Shown here: in pieces, positions 9,159 to 17,705 of the stretch
Numbering within the stretch: the first letter of the stretch is position 1
Layout of the letters: each line of letters opens with the position of its first letter
DNA from: CAXBES01 sp963974915
GTDB lineage: Bacteria > Bacteroidota > Bacteroidia > Flavobacteriales > Flavobacteriaceae
Assembly (NCBI GenBank): GCA_963974915.1
Contig: CAXBES010000003.1
Span: 185,532 to 249,531, forward strand
DNA length: 64,000 nt
Direction: 5' to 3'
Made by a program: the position numbers and the translations under genes
Notes under the pieces: model-generated
Database searches by the model: none
The model's input: the letters and a program-made list of their open reading frames with translations, nothing else
Told to the model about the DNA's origin: nothing

Positions 9159-9212
9159 TATTTGATACAGTCATATTAATCTTTATAATTCCATAATTTA
9201 AAATTCCATTTT

Positions 9213-9578
9213 ATGAAAACAGATCTTTACACCAAAGCCGTCTTAACAGTGATAGCGGTAAGTCTTACAATTAATGTTGTAAAAGACGCCGATCTAATTC
9301 CGAGTGCATATGCTTCAGAAAATAAAAACACTCCCGAAATAACCACAGAATACAGGTTAGTACCAGTAAATGAGTTCAACACTATGGATGTTAGGATAGT
9401 GGATATAAATACCTACGATGAGCTTAATGTGAATTTGAAGGGGGTGCAGACATCAGACGAGTTAAAGGTGAACCTTTACAGTATAGACACTTCAGATGAG
9501 TTGGATGTAAACCTCGATGAGATTGGCGGTGGCTGGATCAACAATGGGGACGCTATTAAGGTTAAGATCCAGCAGTAA
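9213..9578 (+). CDS. Small exported or anchored protein with 13-residue repeats
   Basis: A 121-residue protein with an N-terminal hydrophobic segment (MKTDLYTKAVLTVIAVSLTI, then a possible cleavage after SAYA). The rest contains three exact-length 13-residue repeats, TYDELNVNLKGVQ, TSDELKVNLYSID and TSDELDVNLDEIG (residues 67-105). Alternating hydrophobic residues suggest stacked beta strands. Similar short proteins with this leader occur in various bacteria as hypothetical proteins. Function unknown. It ends 15 bases from the convergent ndh gene. Confidence 0.72.
   Translation: MKTDLYTKAVLTVIAVSLTINVVKDADLIPSAYASENKNTPEITTEYRLVPVNEFNTMDVRIVDINTYDELNVNLKGVQTSDELKVNLYSIDTSDELDVNLDEIGGGWINNGDAIKVKIQQ
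9411..9527 (+). repeat. Three tandem 39-bp coding repeats
   Basis: Three 39-base units encode residues 67-79, 80-92 and 93-105 of the exported protein. Protein units share T-x-D-E-L-x-V-N-L. DNA units have diverged at synonymous positions, so the repeat is old and kept at the protein level. Confidence 0.7.
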
Positions 9579-9593
9579 TCTTTCCGAAGTAAA

Positions 9594-10865
9594 TTAACTT
9601 CTTTTAAAAGGCCTAATGATTAATCGGGCTGCACGGTCGTAATTGATATAGTTGTAGGTCCAGTTAAAAAAGGTAACCACTCTATTTCGAAAACCAACCA
9701 AAAACCACAGGTGTACAAACATCCATAAAAACCATGCGAAGGCTCCCGCAAAACGCATTTTCCTTACATCGCAAACCGCTTTATTACGCCCAATGGTCGC
9801 CATAGTGCCTTTGTCGAAATAAGAGAAGGGAGTCATCTCTTTTCCTTTCAGTAGTTTCTTCAAATTCTTGCCCAATCGCTTACCCTGCTGGATAGCCGGC
9901 TGTGCAACCTGAGGATGTCCTTTGGGGTATTCATCGGAAGTCATTAAAGCGATATCGCCTAAGGCAAAAATGGTATCAAAACCTTCTATTCTATTAAACT
10001 GATCTACCTTATACCTGTTTACCTTTTCTACAAGAGATGCGCCTTCAATCCCCTTGACGGGCGCTCCGGTAACCCCTGCTGCCCAAATGAAAGTTGCGGT
10101 ATCGAAGTTTTGACTCTCGGTAACAACCGTTTGACCGTCGAAATCTTTTACAATAGTATTTAAATGAACAATGACGCCTAATTTTTCTAAGAATTCCTGG
10201 GCTTTTTTTGATGCATGATCACTCATAGGAGTCAGTACGCGATCTGCACCTTCAAGTAGGTGAACCTGCATTTCCTCTTCATCAAGTTCGGGATAATCGT
10301 GTTCTAAGATCCCTTTTCTGAATTCGGCAAGGGCACCGGCGAGTTCAACCCCGGTAGGTCCTGCCCCGGCGATCACGAAATTGAGAAGTTGCTTTCTTCT
10401 TATGGGATCTTCGGTAATATCTGCCTCTTCAATATTCTGCAACATTAAACTTCTTATATCAAGTGCCTGAGGCACTGTTTTCATAGGCATACTTTTTTCT
10501 TCGATGTTTTTATTTCCGAAGAAATTAGTACGCGTACCGGTTGCGATCACAAGATAATCGTATTGTAATTGGCCTATGGAAGTTTTAATTGTTTTGGACT
10601 TAGGATCTATATTTTCAACTTCTGCCATTCGAAAGTGAAAATCTTTATTCTTTCTGAATATTTTCCGAAGCGGATAAGCAATTGAATCCGGTTCCAGCCC
10701 AGCTGTTGATACCTGATAGAGCAAAGGTTGAAAAGTGTGATAATTGTGACGATCGAACAGGACGATTTGAACATCAGTATTTTGCAAATTATTTATAAGT
10801 GAAATACCTGCAAATCCCCCACCAATTACTACGATACGAGGTTTTTTGGTTTCTGGAACGTTCAT
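9594..10865 (-). CDS. ndh: Type II NADH dehydrogenase
   Basis: A 423-residue flavoprotein from the ATG at 10865; a TTG two codons upstream is less likely. It has the FAD-binding motif VVIGGGFAG near the N-terminus, the family motif HTFQPLLYQV, the NAD-binding motif AGAGPTGVELAGALAEF, and FALGDIA before the C-terminal region. The last 70 residues are hydrophobic and aromatic, consistent with monotopic membrane attachment. It passes electrons from NADH to menaquinone without pumping protons. It stands alone and converges with the small exported protein. Confidence 0.93.
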   Translation of the reverse strand: MNVPETKKPRIVVIGGGFAGISLINNLQNTDVQIVLFDRHNYHTFQPLLYQVSTAGLEPDSIAYPLRKIFRKNKDFHFRMAEVENIDPKSKTIKTSIGQLQYDYLVIATGTRTNFFGNKNIEEKSMPMKTVPQALDIRSLMLQNIEEADITEDPIRRKQLLNFVIAGAGPTGVELAGALAEFRKGILEHDYPELDEEEMQVHLLEGADRVLTPMSDHASKKAQEFLEKLGVIVHLNTIVKDFDGQTVVTESQNFDTATFIWAAGVTGAPVKGIEGASLVEKVNRYKVDQFNRIEGFDTIFALGDIALMTSDEYPKGHPQVAQPAIQQGKRLGKNLKKLLKGKEMTPFSYFDKGTMATIGRNKAVCDVRKMRFAGAFAWFLWMFVHLWFLVGFRNRVVTFFNWTYNYINYDRAARLIIRPFKRS

Positions 10866-10883
10866 AGGCAAGAAGTTGTACTA

Positions 10884-10891
10884 CAAAATTA
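10884..10891 (-). promoter_or_regulatory. Possible -7 box for ndh
   Basis: The minus strand reads TAATTTTG, which fits TAnnTTTG and lies 19 bases before the ATG at 10865. I found no clear -33 element, so this is weak. Confidence 0.3.
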
Positions 10892-10990
10892 CCATTTGTA
10901 TTGATAAGAACTTCAGAATTGATCAATTTTTAAGACTTTTGTAACAATCGGAATTATTGAACTACTAATATTTCAACTAACAATCAATCA

Positions 10991-11485
10991 TTGACAAAAG
11001 AACTCGAACATAGTTTTGTTACCCAGCTCCAGGAGAATCAGAACATTGTGCACAAAATATGCAGGTTATATACTAATGACAGTGATGCGCATAATGATTT
11101 GTTCCAAGAGATAACGATTCAGTTATGGAAGGCTTTTCCTAAGTTTCGTGGGGATTCAAAATTTAGTACCTGGATGTATCGTGTGGCATTAAACACCGCT
11201 ATTACTTTATATCGAAAATCAAAACGACGTATAACAACGCAGGATTTTGAAAGTGTAAGTTTTAAAATAAGTGCTGAAGCCTATGATGATACTGTAGAAG
11301 AGCAATTAAAATTAATGTACAGTGCAGTTAAAAATTTAAATGATATTGATAAAGCCTTAGTGTTCTTATATCTCGAGGACAAATCGTACAGAGAGATTTC
11401 GGAGACATTAGGGATCTCAGAGGTAAATTCGAGAGTTAAGATGAACAGGATAAAGGAAAAATTAAGAAACATATTAAATCCGTAA
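10991..11485 (+). CDS. ECF-type RNA polymerase sigma factor
   Basis: A 164-residue sigma-70 family protein starting at TTG. Region 2 is seen in HNDLFQEITIQLWKAFPKF and KFSTWMYRVALNTAI; region 4 in VFLYLEDKSYREISETLGIS followed by VNSRVKMNRIKEKLR. There are no regions 1 or 3, typical of ECF factors. The next gene starts six bases after its stop and encodes a membrane protein, which is likely its regulator. Such pairs usually respond to envelope conditions; the regulon is unknown. Confidence 0.92.
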   Translation: MTKELEHSFVTQLQENQNIVHKICRLYTNDSDAHNDLFQEITIQLWKAFPKFRGDSKFSTWMYRVALNTAITLYRKSKRRITTQDFESVSFKISAEAYDDTVEEQLKLMYSAVKNLNDIDKALVFLYLEDKSYREISETLGISEVNSRVKMNRIKEKLRNILNP

Positions 11486-11491
11486 CCCCCA

Positions 11492-12139
11492 ATGGATGAA
11501 TTAGAATTATTAAAGCAAAGATGGCAATCCAGAGAGCAGGAGCTCCCTACCTTGTCGTATAGTGACATTTACAGGATGTTACTGAAAAAATCGTCTTCTA
11601 TTATTAAGTGGATTTTCTTAATTAGCATTGGAGAACTATTATTTTGGACCATTTTGGCATTTTTCGTTCCCGAATCGAGTAAGGAAATCAATGAAGGAAT
11701 TGGATTAAAAACAACCTTTGTCGTTGTAAATATTGTTCATTATTCAATTTTTATAATCTTTATTTATCTTTTTTATAAAAATTACAGATCTATTGAAATT
11801 ACCGATACGGTTAAAGACTTGATGAAGAACATTTTAAATACACGGAGGACGGTAAAACACTTTGTAATATATAATGTTGGAGCATCCACTCTGTTCTTAA
11901 TAGGAGTTAACTTGTACTATTTTACAAAAAAAGATGAGCTCTATTCGTTGATGGTTGAAAACTACAAAGGCTATGGTGCCATACCCCAGGAGAGTTTTAC
12001 TTCAGTATTTTTTATTAGTCAGTTGCTCGTTGGACTCGTACTTATTGGACTTATACTTCTGTTTTATCGTTTAATTTACGGGATACTTTTAAAGCGATTA
12101 AAGCACAATTATAACGAGTTGGAGAAGATGGAAATGTAA
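11492..12139 (+). CDS. Four-helix membrane protein paired with the ECF sigma factor
   Basis: A 215-residue protein with a 35-residue cytoplasmic N-terminus (MDELELLKQRWQSREQE), then four membrane helices (about 37-57, 72-95, 125-147, 172-197). No zinc-finger anti-sigma motif is present. The same pairing, ECF factor then this protein type, is common in Flavobacteriia. I infer that the N-terminal segment binds the sigma factor, making it an anti-sigma factor, but nothing in the sequence proves it. Confidence 0.75.
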   Translation: MDELELLKQRWQSREQELPTLSYSDIYRMLLKKSSSIIKWIFLISIGELLFWTILAFFVPESSKEINEGIGLKTTFVVVNIVHYSIFIIFIYLFYKNYRSIEITDTVKDLMKNILNTRRTVKHFVIYNVGASTLFLIGVNLYYFTKKDELYSLMVENYKGYGAIPQESFTSVFFISQLLVGLVLIGLILLFYRLIYGILLKRLKHNYNELEKMEM

Positions 12140-12220
12140 CTAAATGCAAGAAGACCGGAGCTAAGTAATGATGAAACTTTAGGACTTTCGGGCAGCTCGG
12201 ACCAGGCTTTAGAATTTAAG

Positions 12221-13024
12221 TTAATATCGCCACTGTCGTTCTTTGTTCTCTTCTTCTTTTTTCTGAAGTTCACTAGCCGGGATAACCTTTAAAAACGATG
12301 GGTGTTGCTCTATTGCGTATTCTAATTTTTCAACTATGGCTTCAACCGAATCATTTTCGTAATCAATTTCAAGAGGTTCTTTTATTTCCATAGATTGAAG
12401 AATACCTTTTTTCTTGACATTAAGTCCTTTCTTATCAAAAGATCTTCTAAAACCATCTATAACGATAGGAACTACAATAGGTTTATTCTTCTTAATGATA
12501 TGTGCGGTACCGCGTCTAATGGGTTTCCATGGTTTGGTGGTCCCTTGAGGAAAAGTAATAACCCACCCATCATTTAAAGCAGTTGTAATACTGCTCACAT
12601 CACTCATTTTTACTTGTCGGTTTACCTCTTTTCCTTCTGCGCGCCAGGTTCGTTCAATACTTACGGAACCGGCATAGGCAAGTATTTTTGGCAGTAATCC
12701 TGAGGACATTGTTTCTTTGGCGGCAACAAAATAAATATTCAATTTAGGCTTCCACAAATAGCCAATATTTTTAATATTATCGTCCCTTCCACTTAAACTT
12801 GCATTAAACACATGAAACATGGCTACTACATCTGCGAAGTAAGTTTGATGATTGGAGACAAAGAGAACATTAGTATCGGGCAAGCCCTTTATTATTTCGC
12901 TCCCTTCGATCTGTAGTTGATTAAAACCTTTAAATCTCCGATGAGTTAATGCTCCTAGAATACGTATAAGCCACAGCTTTAGAAATAAAATATGACCAAA
13001 TGGATTTTTCTTAAAAAGCCCCAT
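12221..13024 (-). CDS. Lysophospholipid acyltransferase-like (PlsC) protein with variant motifs
   Basis: A 267-residue member of the glycerophosphate acyltransferase superfamily. The catalytic block reads VSNHQTYFADV, with five rather than four residues between His and Asp, and the substrate-binding block reads FPQGTTKP where PlsC has FPEGTRS. A basic N-terminal segment and a hydrophobic stretch allow membrane association. True PlsC makes phosphatidic acid; this subfamily could acylate another acceptor, such as an aminolipid of Bacteroidota. Superfamily assignment is firm; substrate is open. Confidence 0.82.
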   Translation of the reverse strand: MGLFKKNPFGHILFLKLWLIRILGALTHRRFKGFNQLQIEGSEIIKGLPDTNVLFVSNHQTYFADVVAMFHVFNASLSGRDDNIKNIGYLWKPKLNIYFVAAKETMSSGLLPKILAYAGSVSIERTWRAEGKEVNRQVKMSDVSSITTALNDGWVITFPQGTTKPWKPIRRGTAHIIKKNKPIVVPIVIDGFRRSFDKKGLNVKKKGILQSMEIKEPLEIDYENDSVEAIVEKLEYAIEQHPSFLKVIPASELQKKEEENKERQWRY

Positions 13025-13093
13025 GTATAAATGTTGAAATTATAGAGTTTGGTTTCGTCATTTTCGCTCTTCCTTGCCAAACAAACAGAATTG

Positions 13094-13101
13094 CAAATAT
13101 A
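13094..13101 (-). promoter_or_regulatory. Possible -7 box for the acyltransferase gene
   Basis: The minus strand reads TATATTTG, a full TAnnTTTG match, about 70 bases before the ATG at 13024. No good -33 element is seen at 17-19 bp. Confidence 0.35.
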
Positions 13102-13114
13102 CGAAAATATGAAC

Positions 13115-13756
13115 TCACAGGACTTGTTTTAACAATTCGCGCACCTCACTCAACATCATAGCTGTTGCTCCCCAAACTACATGATCATTCAACATAAATG
13201 CAGGAACCTGAATATTAGTTGCATAAGAAGTCGATAATGTACTAGTTGTTAAAATTTTATCATCCATAAAATGTGTAAGTGGAACTTCTATAAGAGCTTC
13301 TACCTCTTCTTCCTGAGGTATAAAGATTGGAGTTTGGTAGGTAACTCCAAGGAATGGTTGAACAAAAAAATCGCTTGGTGGTATATAGATTTCTGTAAGC
13401 TGTTTTAAAACTGAGATACTTTTAGCATTCACTCCTACTTCTTCCTCGGTTTCCCGCAGGGCAGTTTCTAAAAGAGATTGATCTTCCGGCTCGATCTTGC
13501 CCCCCGGGAAACCCACCTGGGCAGAATGCACCCCTTTATACGTCTTGCGCAAGATCAAAATTAAGTGCGTATCTAAACTCTGAGAAGGATAAAAAAGTGC
13601 CATAACGCCCGCTTTTCGTGCGGTTTGTTTTTGGATAGCATTTTTCTTTAATTCTGAAAGTCTCTCGATAGGAGCCATTTTATGCTGAATGGCTTCGCCG
13701 GGGAGTGCCAAATTTGTTACTTTTACAATTCGTTTTTCAAATTCTGAAAATGTCAT
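13115..13756 (-). CDS. Nudix CoA pyrophosphatase-like hydrolase
   Basis: A 213-residue Nudix protein. The Nudix box is complete: GGKIEPEDQSLLETALRE then TEEEVGV, and it is preceded by the CoA-pyrophosphatase signature HSAQVGFPGGK. Members (NudL type) cleave CoA or its derivatives to acyl-phosphopantetheine and 3',5'-ADP with Mg2+. Its start codon overlaps that of the divergent cyclophilin gene over seven bases (13750-13756). A later start at residue 27 would remove the overlap and cannot be excluded. Confidence 0.9.
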   Translation of the reverse strand: MTFSEFEKRIVKVTNLALPGEAIQHKMAPIERLSELKKNAIQKQTARKAGVMALFYPSQSLDTHLILILRKTYKGVHSAQVGFPGGKIEPEDQSLLETALRETEEEVGVNAKSISVLKQLTEIYIPPSDFFVQPFLGVTYQTPIFIPQEEEVEALIEVPLTHFMDDKILTTSTLSTSYATNIQVPAFMLNDHVVWGATAMMLSEVRELLKQVL

Positions 13757-14481
13757 TTAAAGATCAATTATTTACAATAATACTTGTTGGATTTGTTTGC
13801 TTCGGAAGCTGTGAAGATAAGAAAAAGCCTTCCGAAGAGAAAATAGAAATTTCGACTGAAAATAAAAAAGATTCGGTTGCAGTAAACACGCTCGAGGATA
13901 AGACAGAACCGGTAAAAAAAGAATTTCCGAAGATAACAAACGAAAATGTTGTTGCATTTTTAACGCAATACGGAAATGATAACCCTGAGACCAAGGTGAA
14001 AATTTCAACACAGTTTGGCGAAATTGATATTGAACTTACTAAAGATACCCCTTTGCACAGGGCAAACTTTATTTATTTAGTGAAACAGGGGTATTTTGAT
14101 AAGACTTTTTTTCACAGAGCGGTTCCCAATTTTATCATACAAGGCGGTAATAGCGATTTAACCTCAACACCCGAAAAGCGAAGTAAAATTGGAAAGGACT
14201 ACCTAATTCCCGCAGAGATCATTCCTGGAAGAGTTCATAAATACGGTACTGTTTCGGGAGCTAAAGAATACAGAGAGAACCCCGATAAGAACTCTGCTCC
14301 CTTCGAGTTTTTTATTTTTCTGGGTCCGCTGTCATCAACCTCTCACCTAAATGGAAGTTATACTGTTTTCGGTAATGTGACCAAAGGAATGGACGTAGTA
14401 GAAAAAATTGCAAAACTGCCTACCGACGATGGTGAATGGCCGTTACAAAATATTTATATAACTGCGAAGGTTTTAAAATAG
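13750..14481 (+). CDS. Lipoprotein cyclophilin-type peptidyl-prolyl isomerase
   Basis: A 243-residue protein. The ATG at 13750 gives a lipoprotein signal (MSFKDQLFTIILVGFVCFGSC, Cys about residue 21); an upstream ATG at 13705 would bury it. A charged linker rich in E, K and S leads to the cyclophilin domain (about 85-243) with FFHRAVPNFIIQGGN, the active-site pattern F-H-R..Q-G-G. It catalyses cis-trans isomerisation of prolyl bonds, here outside the cytoplasm on an envelope anchor. Divergent from the Nudix gene. Confidence 0.92.
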   Translation: MSFKDQLFTIILVGFVCFGSCEDKKKPSEEKIEISTENKKDSVAVNTLEDKTEPVKKEFPKITNENVVAFLTQYGNDNPETKVKISTQFGEIDIELTKDTPLHRANFIYLVKQGYFDKTFFHRAVPNFIIQGGNSDLTSTPEKRSKIGKDYLIPAEIIPGRVHKYGTVSGAKEYRENPDKNSAPFEFFIFLGPLSSTSHLNGSYTVFGNVTKGMDVVEKIAKLPTDDGEWPLQNIYITAKVLK

Positions 14482-14493
14482 GGTATTTTATTC

Positions 14494-15120
14494 CTAAATA
14501 TCTTCAGAAAGTTCCTTTTTGGAATAAATGCTCGGTAAAGATAACTTAAACGTTACTGCTAAAAGTCGGATGGTAATTACCAAAGACCCCGAAATTACGA
14601 TAATCCAGTCTTGTGACAGGTCTGTTTTAAGTAAGAGAAAATAAACCGCACCACCTAAAATACAAGCAGTTGCATAAATCTCTTTCCTAAAAATAACAGG
14701 AATTTCATTACAAAGTATATCCCTGATCACACCGCCAAAACATGCGGTCATTGTTCCAAGCGCTACACAAATAACGGGAGGAAATCCGGATGCTATCCCC
14801 TTCTCTACCCCAATTATTGTATATAAAGCTATTCCGATGGTATCGAAAAGAAATAACGAACGTCTTATATATCCCAGTTTTTTTCGGAAAATAACAGCAA
14901 AAACTGCAGATCCAAAGATCACATATACGAAGGTTAGGTTGCGCATCCATGTAATATTGGCATCAATTAGAACATCTCGCAATGTTCCCCCACCAACCGC
15001 GGTTACAAACGCAATTATTAGTATCCCGAAAGGGTCCATTTTCTTCTTTAGTGCGGTTAAAACCCCCGAAATTGCGAACGCGATGGTTCCTAGAATATCT
15101 ATGATAAAAAACAAACTCAC
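14494..15120 (-). CDS. TRIC-type cation channel family membrane protein (UPF0126)
   Basis: A 208-residue protein of about seven membrane helices made of two related halves. The family glycine-rich blocks are seen: AFAISGVLTALKKKMDPFGI with TAVGGGTLRDVL in the first half, and GTMTACFGGVIRDILCNEIP in the second. Bacterial TRIC proteins form trimeric K+/Na+ channels. It overlaps the RDD gene by four bases (ATGA), so the two are translated from one message. Confidence 0.92.
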   Translation of the reverse strand: MSLFFIIDILGTIAFAISGVLTALKKKMDPFGILIIAFVTAVGGGTLRDVLIDANITWMRNLTFVYVIFGSAVFAVIFRKKLGYIRRSLFLFDTIGIALYTIIGVEKGIASGFPPVICVALGTMTACFGGVIRDILCNEIPVIFRKEIYATACILGGAVYFLLLKTDLSQDWIIVISGSLVITIRLLAVTFKLSLPSIYSKKELSEDI

Positions 15121-15848
15121 ATGTTCTGGGTATAGTAGTTATAATCCTTTATAACCTTGTCAATAAAAACCATTGGAGTTTCCTCGAATGTAACCTCCAT
15201 CACCGTAGCCACCTTATTCGATAACCTGAGAATTACATTGTGATTCCCGCCGTATTTTGCATTCGTATAAACGTTCTTTATAGTCTGTATTTCGGAATCT
15301 GAAAATACGGTTACCTGCGGATACATAGGCTCATAATCTTCGGGAAGATCCATTAAAATGGTTTGCGAGAATTGAATTGGAGTTTTTTCAGAAATAACGG
15401 TTGTTGCCGCCGCTAAATCACCTAATCGCTGTCCTCTCCCGTTAATAAGAATAGTAACCAGTGCTACAGCCCCACTGGCGAGCCCAAAATCGATCACTCT
15501 AAGCAACCATCGCAATAAATAATTCGAAAAAGCCGGCTTAGAGCCATCGAGCTTTACTACCCGAATCTTCATTATCTTCTTTCCAGGACTCTGACCGTTC
15601 CAAAACATTTCAAATAATAAATGATATAAGAGAATAGGCAAACCTATTGCCATAAATAAAATCAACAATGCACTATCGCTTAGATCAATATCAGAAATAA
15701 AGAAACCAATGATAACCACATAGATCAAAATTACATAAGCCCCAATTACAAGTCCGTCAACAATATATGCAACGATCCTATCTCCAATGCCGGCAACGTT
15801 TTGAACTATGTTGACATTTTGAGCGGTTTCTATTTGAAAATTATCCAT
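15117..15848 (-). CDS. RDD family membrane protein
   Basis: A 243-residue protein with an RDD domain (about 20-150): GIGDRIVAYIVDGLVIGAY, NGQSPGKKIMKIRVV and LLRWLLRVIDF, with four membrane helices, then a soluble C-terminal tail of 80 residues. RDD proteins are thought to be transporters or membrane scaffolds. It lies 35 bases from the divergent SpoIIM-MoxR-DUF58 cluster; RDD genes often belong to that cluster in Bacteroidota, so the link is probably functional. Confidence 0.9.
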   Translation of the reverse strand: MDNFQIETAQNVNIVQNVAGIGDRIVAYIVDGLVIGAYVILIYVVIIGFFISDIDLSDSALLILFMAIGLPILLYHLLFEMFWNGQSPGKKIMKIRVVKLDGSKPAFSNYLLRWLLRVIDFGLASGAVALVTILINGRGQRLGDLAAATTVISEKTPIQFSQTILMDLPEDYEPMYPQVTVFSDSEIQTIKNVYTNAKYGGNHNVILRLSNKVATVMEVTFEETPMVFIDKVIKDYNYYTQNM

Positions 15849-15867
15849 TTAATCTGTTTCTTTGGAA

Positions 15868-15875
15868 CAAAACTA
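15868..15875 (-). promoter_or_regulatory. -7 box for the RDD-TRIC operon
   Basis: The minus strand reads TAGTTTTG (TAnnTTTG), 20 bases before the ATG at 15848, inside the 35-base gap to the divergent SpoIIM-like gene. The -33 element would fall in that gene's first codons; none is obvious. Confidence 0.4.
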
Positions 15876-15883
15876 CGCTATAT

Positions 15884-16858
15884 ATGCGCGAAGCTGCCTT
15901 TGCGAAACAAAATAAAGACAAATGGTTAAAATTTGAAAGCGTTCTGCGCAATAATATTCAAATTCATCCGGACGAACTTAGTGCTCTCTATATTGAGGTC
16001 ACAGACCATCTTAGTTATGCGCAAACCTTTTACCCAAATAGCAACACATTAAGATACTTAAATGGTCTTTCGGTCCTTGCTCACCAGAAGATCTATAAAA
16101 CAAAGCGAGAATCCCGAAGCAGACTTATTACTTTTTATACAAAAGAGTTTCCACTATTTTTTTCGCAATATCAAAAACACCTGCTTATAGCCTTTGCTAC
16201 CTTCTTATTATTCTCGATCGTTGGAGCGTTCTCTGCCGCAACCGATGGTAATTTTGTCAGACTAATTCTTGGCGATGGATACGTAAACATGACCCTTGAA
16301 AATATAAAGAATGGCGATCCTATGGCGGTCTATAAAGAAATGGAGGAAGTCTCCATGTTTCTCGGAATCACCATCAACAACATCAGGGTGGCACTTACGG
16401 CGTTTAGCTACGGCATTCTACTCTGCTTAGGTACGTTATACGTGGTAATGAGAAATGCAATTATGCTAGGGTCATTTCAGTATTTCTTTTATGAACAAGG
16501 AATGCTTTGGGAATCGGCCCGCACAATATGGATCCACGGTACCATAGAAATATCTGTAATCATAGTTGCCAGCTGCGCAGGACTCGTCATGGGAAGTAGT
16601 ATTTTATTCCCCGGTACATATACCAGACTTCAATCGTTTGTAAAAGGAGCAAAAGCAGGCCTAAAAATTTTACTGAGTACTATTCCGTTTTTTATAATTG
16701 CCGGATTTCTGGAAGGATTTGTGACCAGACATACCGAAATGCCCGACTGGCTTGCGATTCTAATAATAGGCGGATCCCTTTATCTAATACTCTTTTATTA
16801 CGTGATTTACCCTCTAAAATTGAAAAGAAGACATGCAGAACAAGTTGATACAGTTTAA
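15884..16858 (+). CDS. SpoIIM/DUF95-like membrane protein
   Basis: A 324-residue protein with a soluble helical N-terminus (about 1-95) and five or six membrane helices. The SpoIIM-like core shows NNIRVALTAFSYGILLCLGT and a GSSILFPGTYTRL loop. In spore formers SpoIIM helps engulfment; in non-spore-forming Bacteroidota the homologue is found beside RDD, MoxR and DUF58 genes and its role is unknown. The next gene starts inside its last nine codons. Confidence 0.88.
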   Translation: MREAAFAKQNKDKWLKFESVLRNNIQIHPDELSALYIEVTDHLSYAQTFYPNSNTLRYLNGLSVLAHQKIYKTKRESRSRLITFYTKEFPLFFSQYQKHLLIAFATFLLFSIVGAFSAATDGNFVRLILGDGYVNMTLENIKNGDPMAVYKEMEEVSMFLGITINNIRVALTAFSYGILLCLGTLYVVMRNAIMLGSFQYFFYEQGMLWESARTIWIHGTIEISVIIVASCAGLVMGSSILFPGTYTRLQSFVKGAKAGLKILLSTIPFFIIAGFLEGFVTRHTEMPDWLAILIIGGSLYLILFYYVIYPLKLKRRHAEQVDTV

Positions 16859-17705
16859 AAAACAAAGAGATCTGGGAGCTATTCTTGGAGATACTTTTAG
16901 TTTTCTTCGGAATGAATGGAAACAGCTTTTCACTCTAATCTTTAAAATTGCAGGACCCGCACTAATTTTAGTCGTTGCTTCTTATATCTTTTACATGTCT
17001 ACGACCTTGGGAAGTTTTGCCGACTTGACTAATCCTTCCGGTCCAATAGGCAATTTCACCTTTAATGCAGTGCTGGCGATCTTACTGATGTTGTGTTCGA
17101 TAATAGCTTTCTATGCGCTACTTTACGGAACTATTCTAAATTATATCAAATCGTATATTAAAAATAACGGAATTGTAGATGTAAATGAAGTGAGAGTAGG
17201 TGTAAGATCAAAATTTTGGTCTTTAATAGGATTAAGTTTTCTTGTCGCTTTAATAACCGGTGTAGGAATTGTTTTTTGTGTTATTCCGGGTATTTATCTG
17301 GGGACAGTTCTAATTACGACCTATGCCATTCATGTTTTTGAAGATCGTGATGTGATGGACACCATCAGTTATAGCTTCCAATTAATAAAAGGGGAATGGT
17401 GGATCACATTTGCGACACTTTTGGTCATGTTCATATTGTATTATATTATTCTCATGATCTTTAATATTCCACAATACATTTATATGTTCATTAAAATGTT
17501 CACCATTGCCGAGCAAGCCTCTCCGGATCCAACTTCCATGTTCGATACTGTTTACATTATACTTAATGCGATTGCTGTGGTAGCCCAATATTTGTTACAT
17601 ACTGTGATAGTAATATGTGCCGTTTTCGTTTATTTCAACTTAAATGAAAAAAAGAATTTTACCGGAACTATGGAAACAATTGATGCTATAGGAACTCAAG
17701 AATAA
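16833..17705 (+). CDS. Multi-pass membrane protein of the MoxR cluster
   Basis: A 290-residue protein with about six membrane helices (near 30-52, 75-100, 130-155, 180-205, 240-265) and a short soluble N-terminus (KKQRDLGAILGDTFSFLRNE). The pattern resembles glycerophosphodiesterase-type membrane domains, with no catalytic residues. It overlaps the SpoIIM-like gene by 26 bases and the DUF4129 gene by one (TAATG), so translation of the three is coupled. Function unknown. Confidence 0.8.
   Translation: MQNKLIQFKKQRDLGAILGDTFSFLRNEWKQLFTLIFKIAGPALILVVASYIFYMSTTLGSFADLTNPSGPIGNFTFNAVLAILLMLCSIIAFYALLYGTILNYIKSYIKNNGIVDVNEVRVGVRSKFWSLIGLSFLVALITGVGIVFCVIPGIYLGTVLITTYAIHVFEDRDVMDTISYSFQLIKGEWWITFATLLVMFILYYIILMIFNIPQYIYMFIKMFTIAEQASPDPTSMFDTVYIILNAIAVVAQYLLHTVIVICAVFVYFNLNEKKNFTGTMETIDAIGTQE

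Noticed and set aside
12140..12220. Possible terminator or repeat between the sigma-factor partner and the acyltransferase.
   Set aside because: No hairpin with a T run is visible, and the somewhat GC-richer bases do not match the elements at 22020 and 22702.
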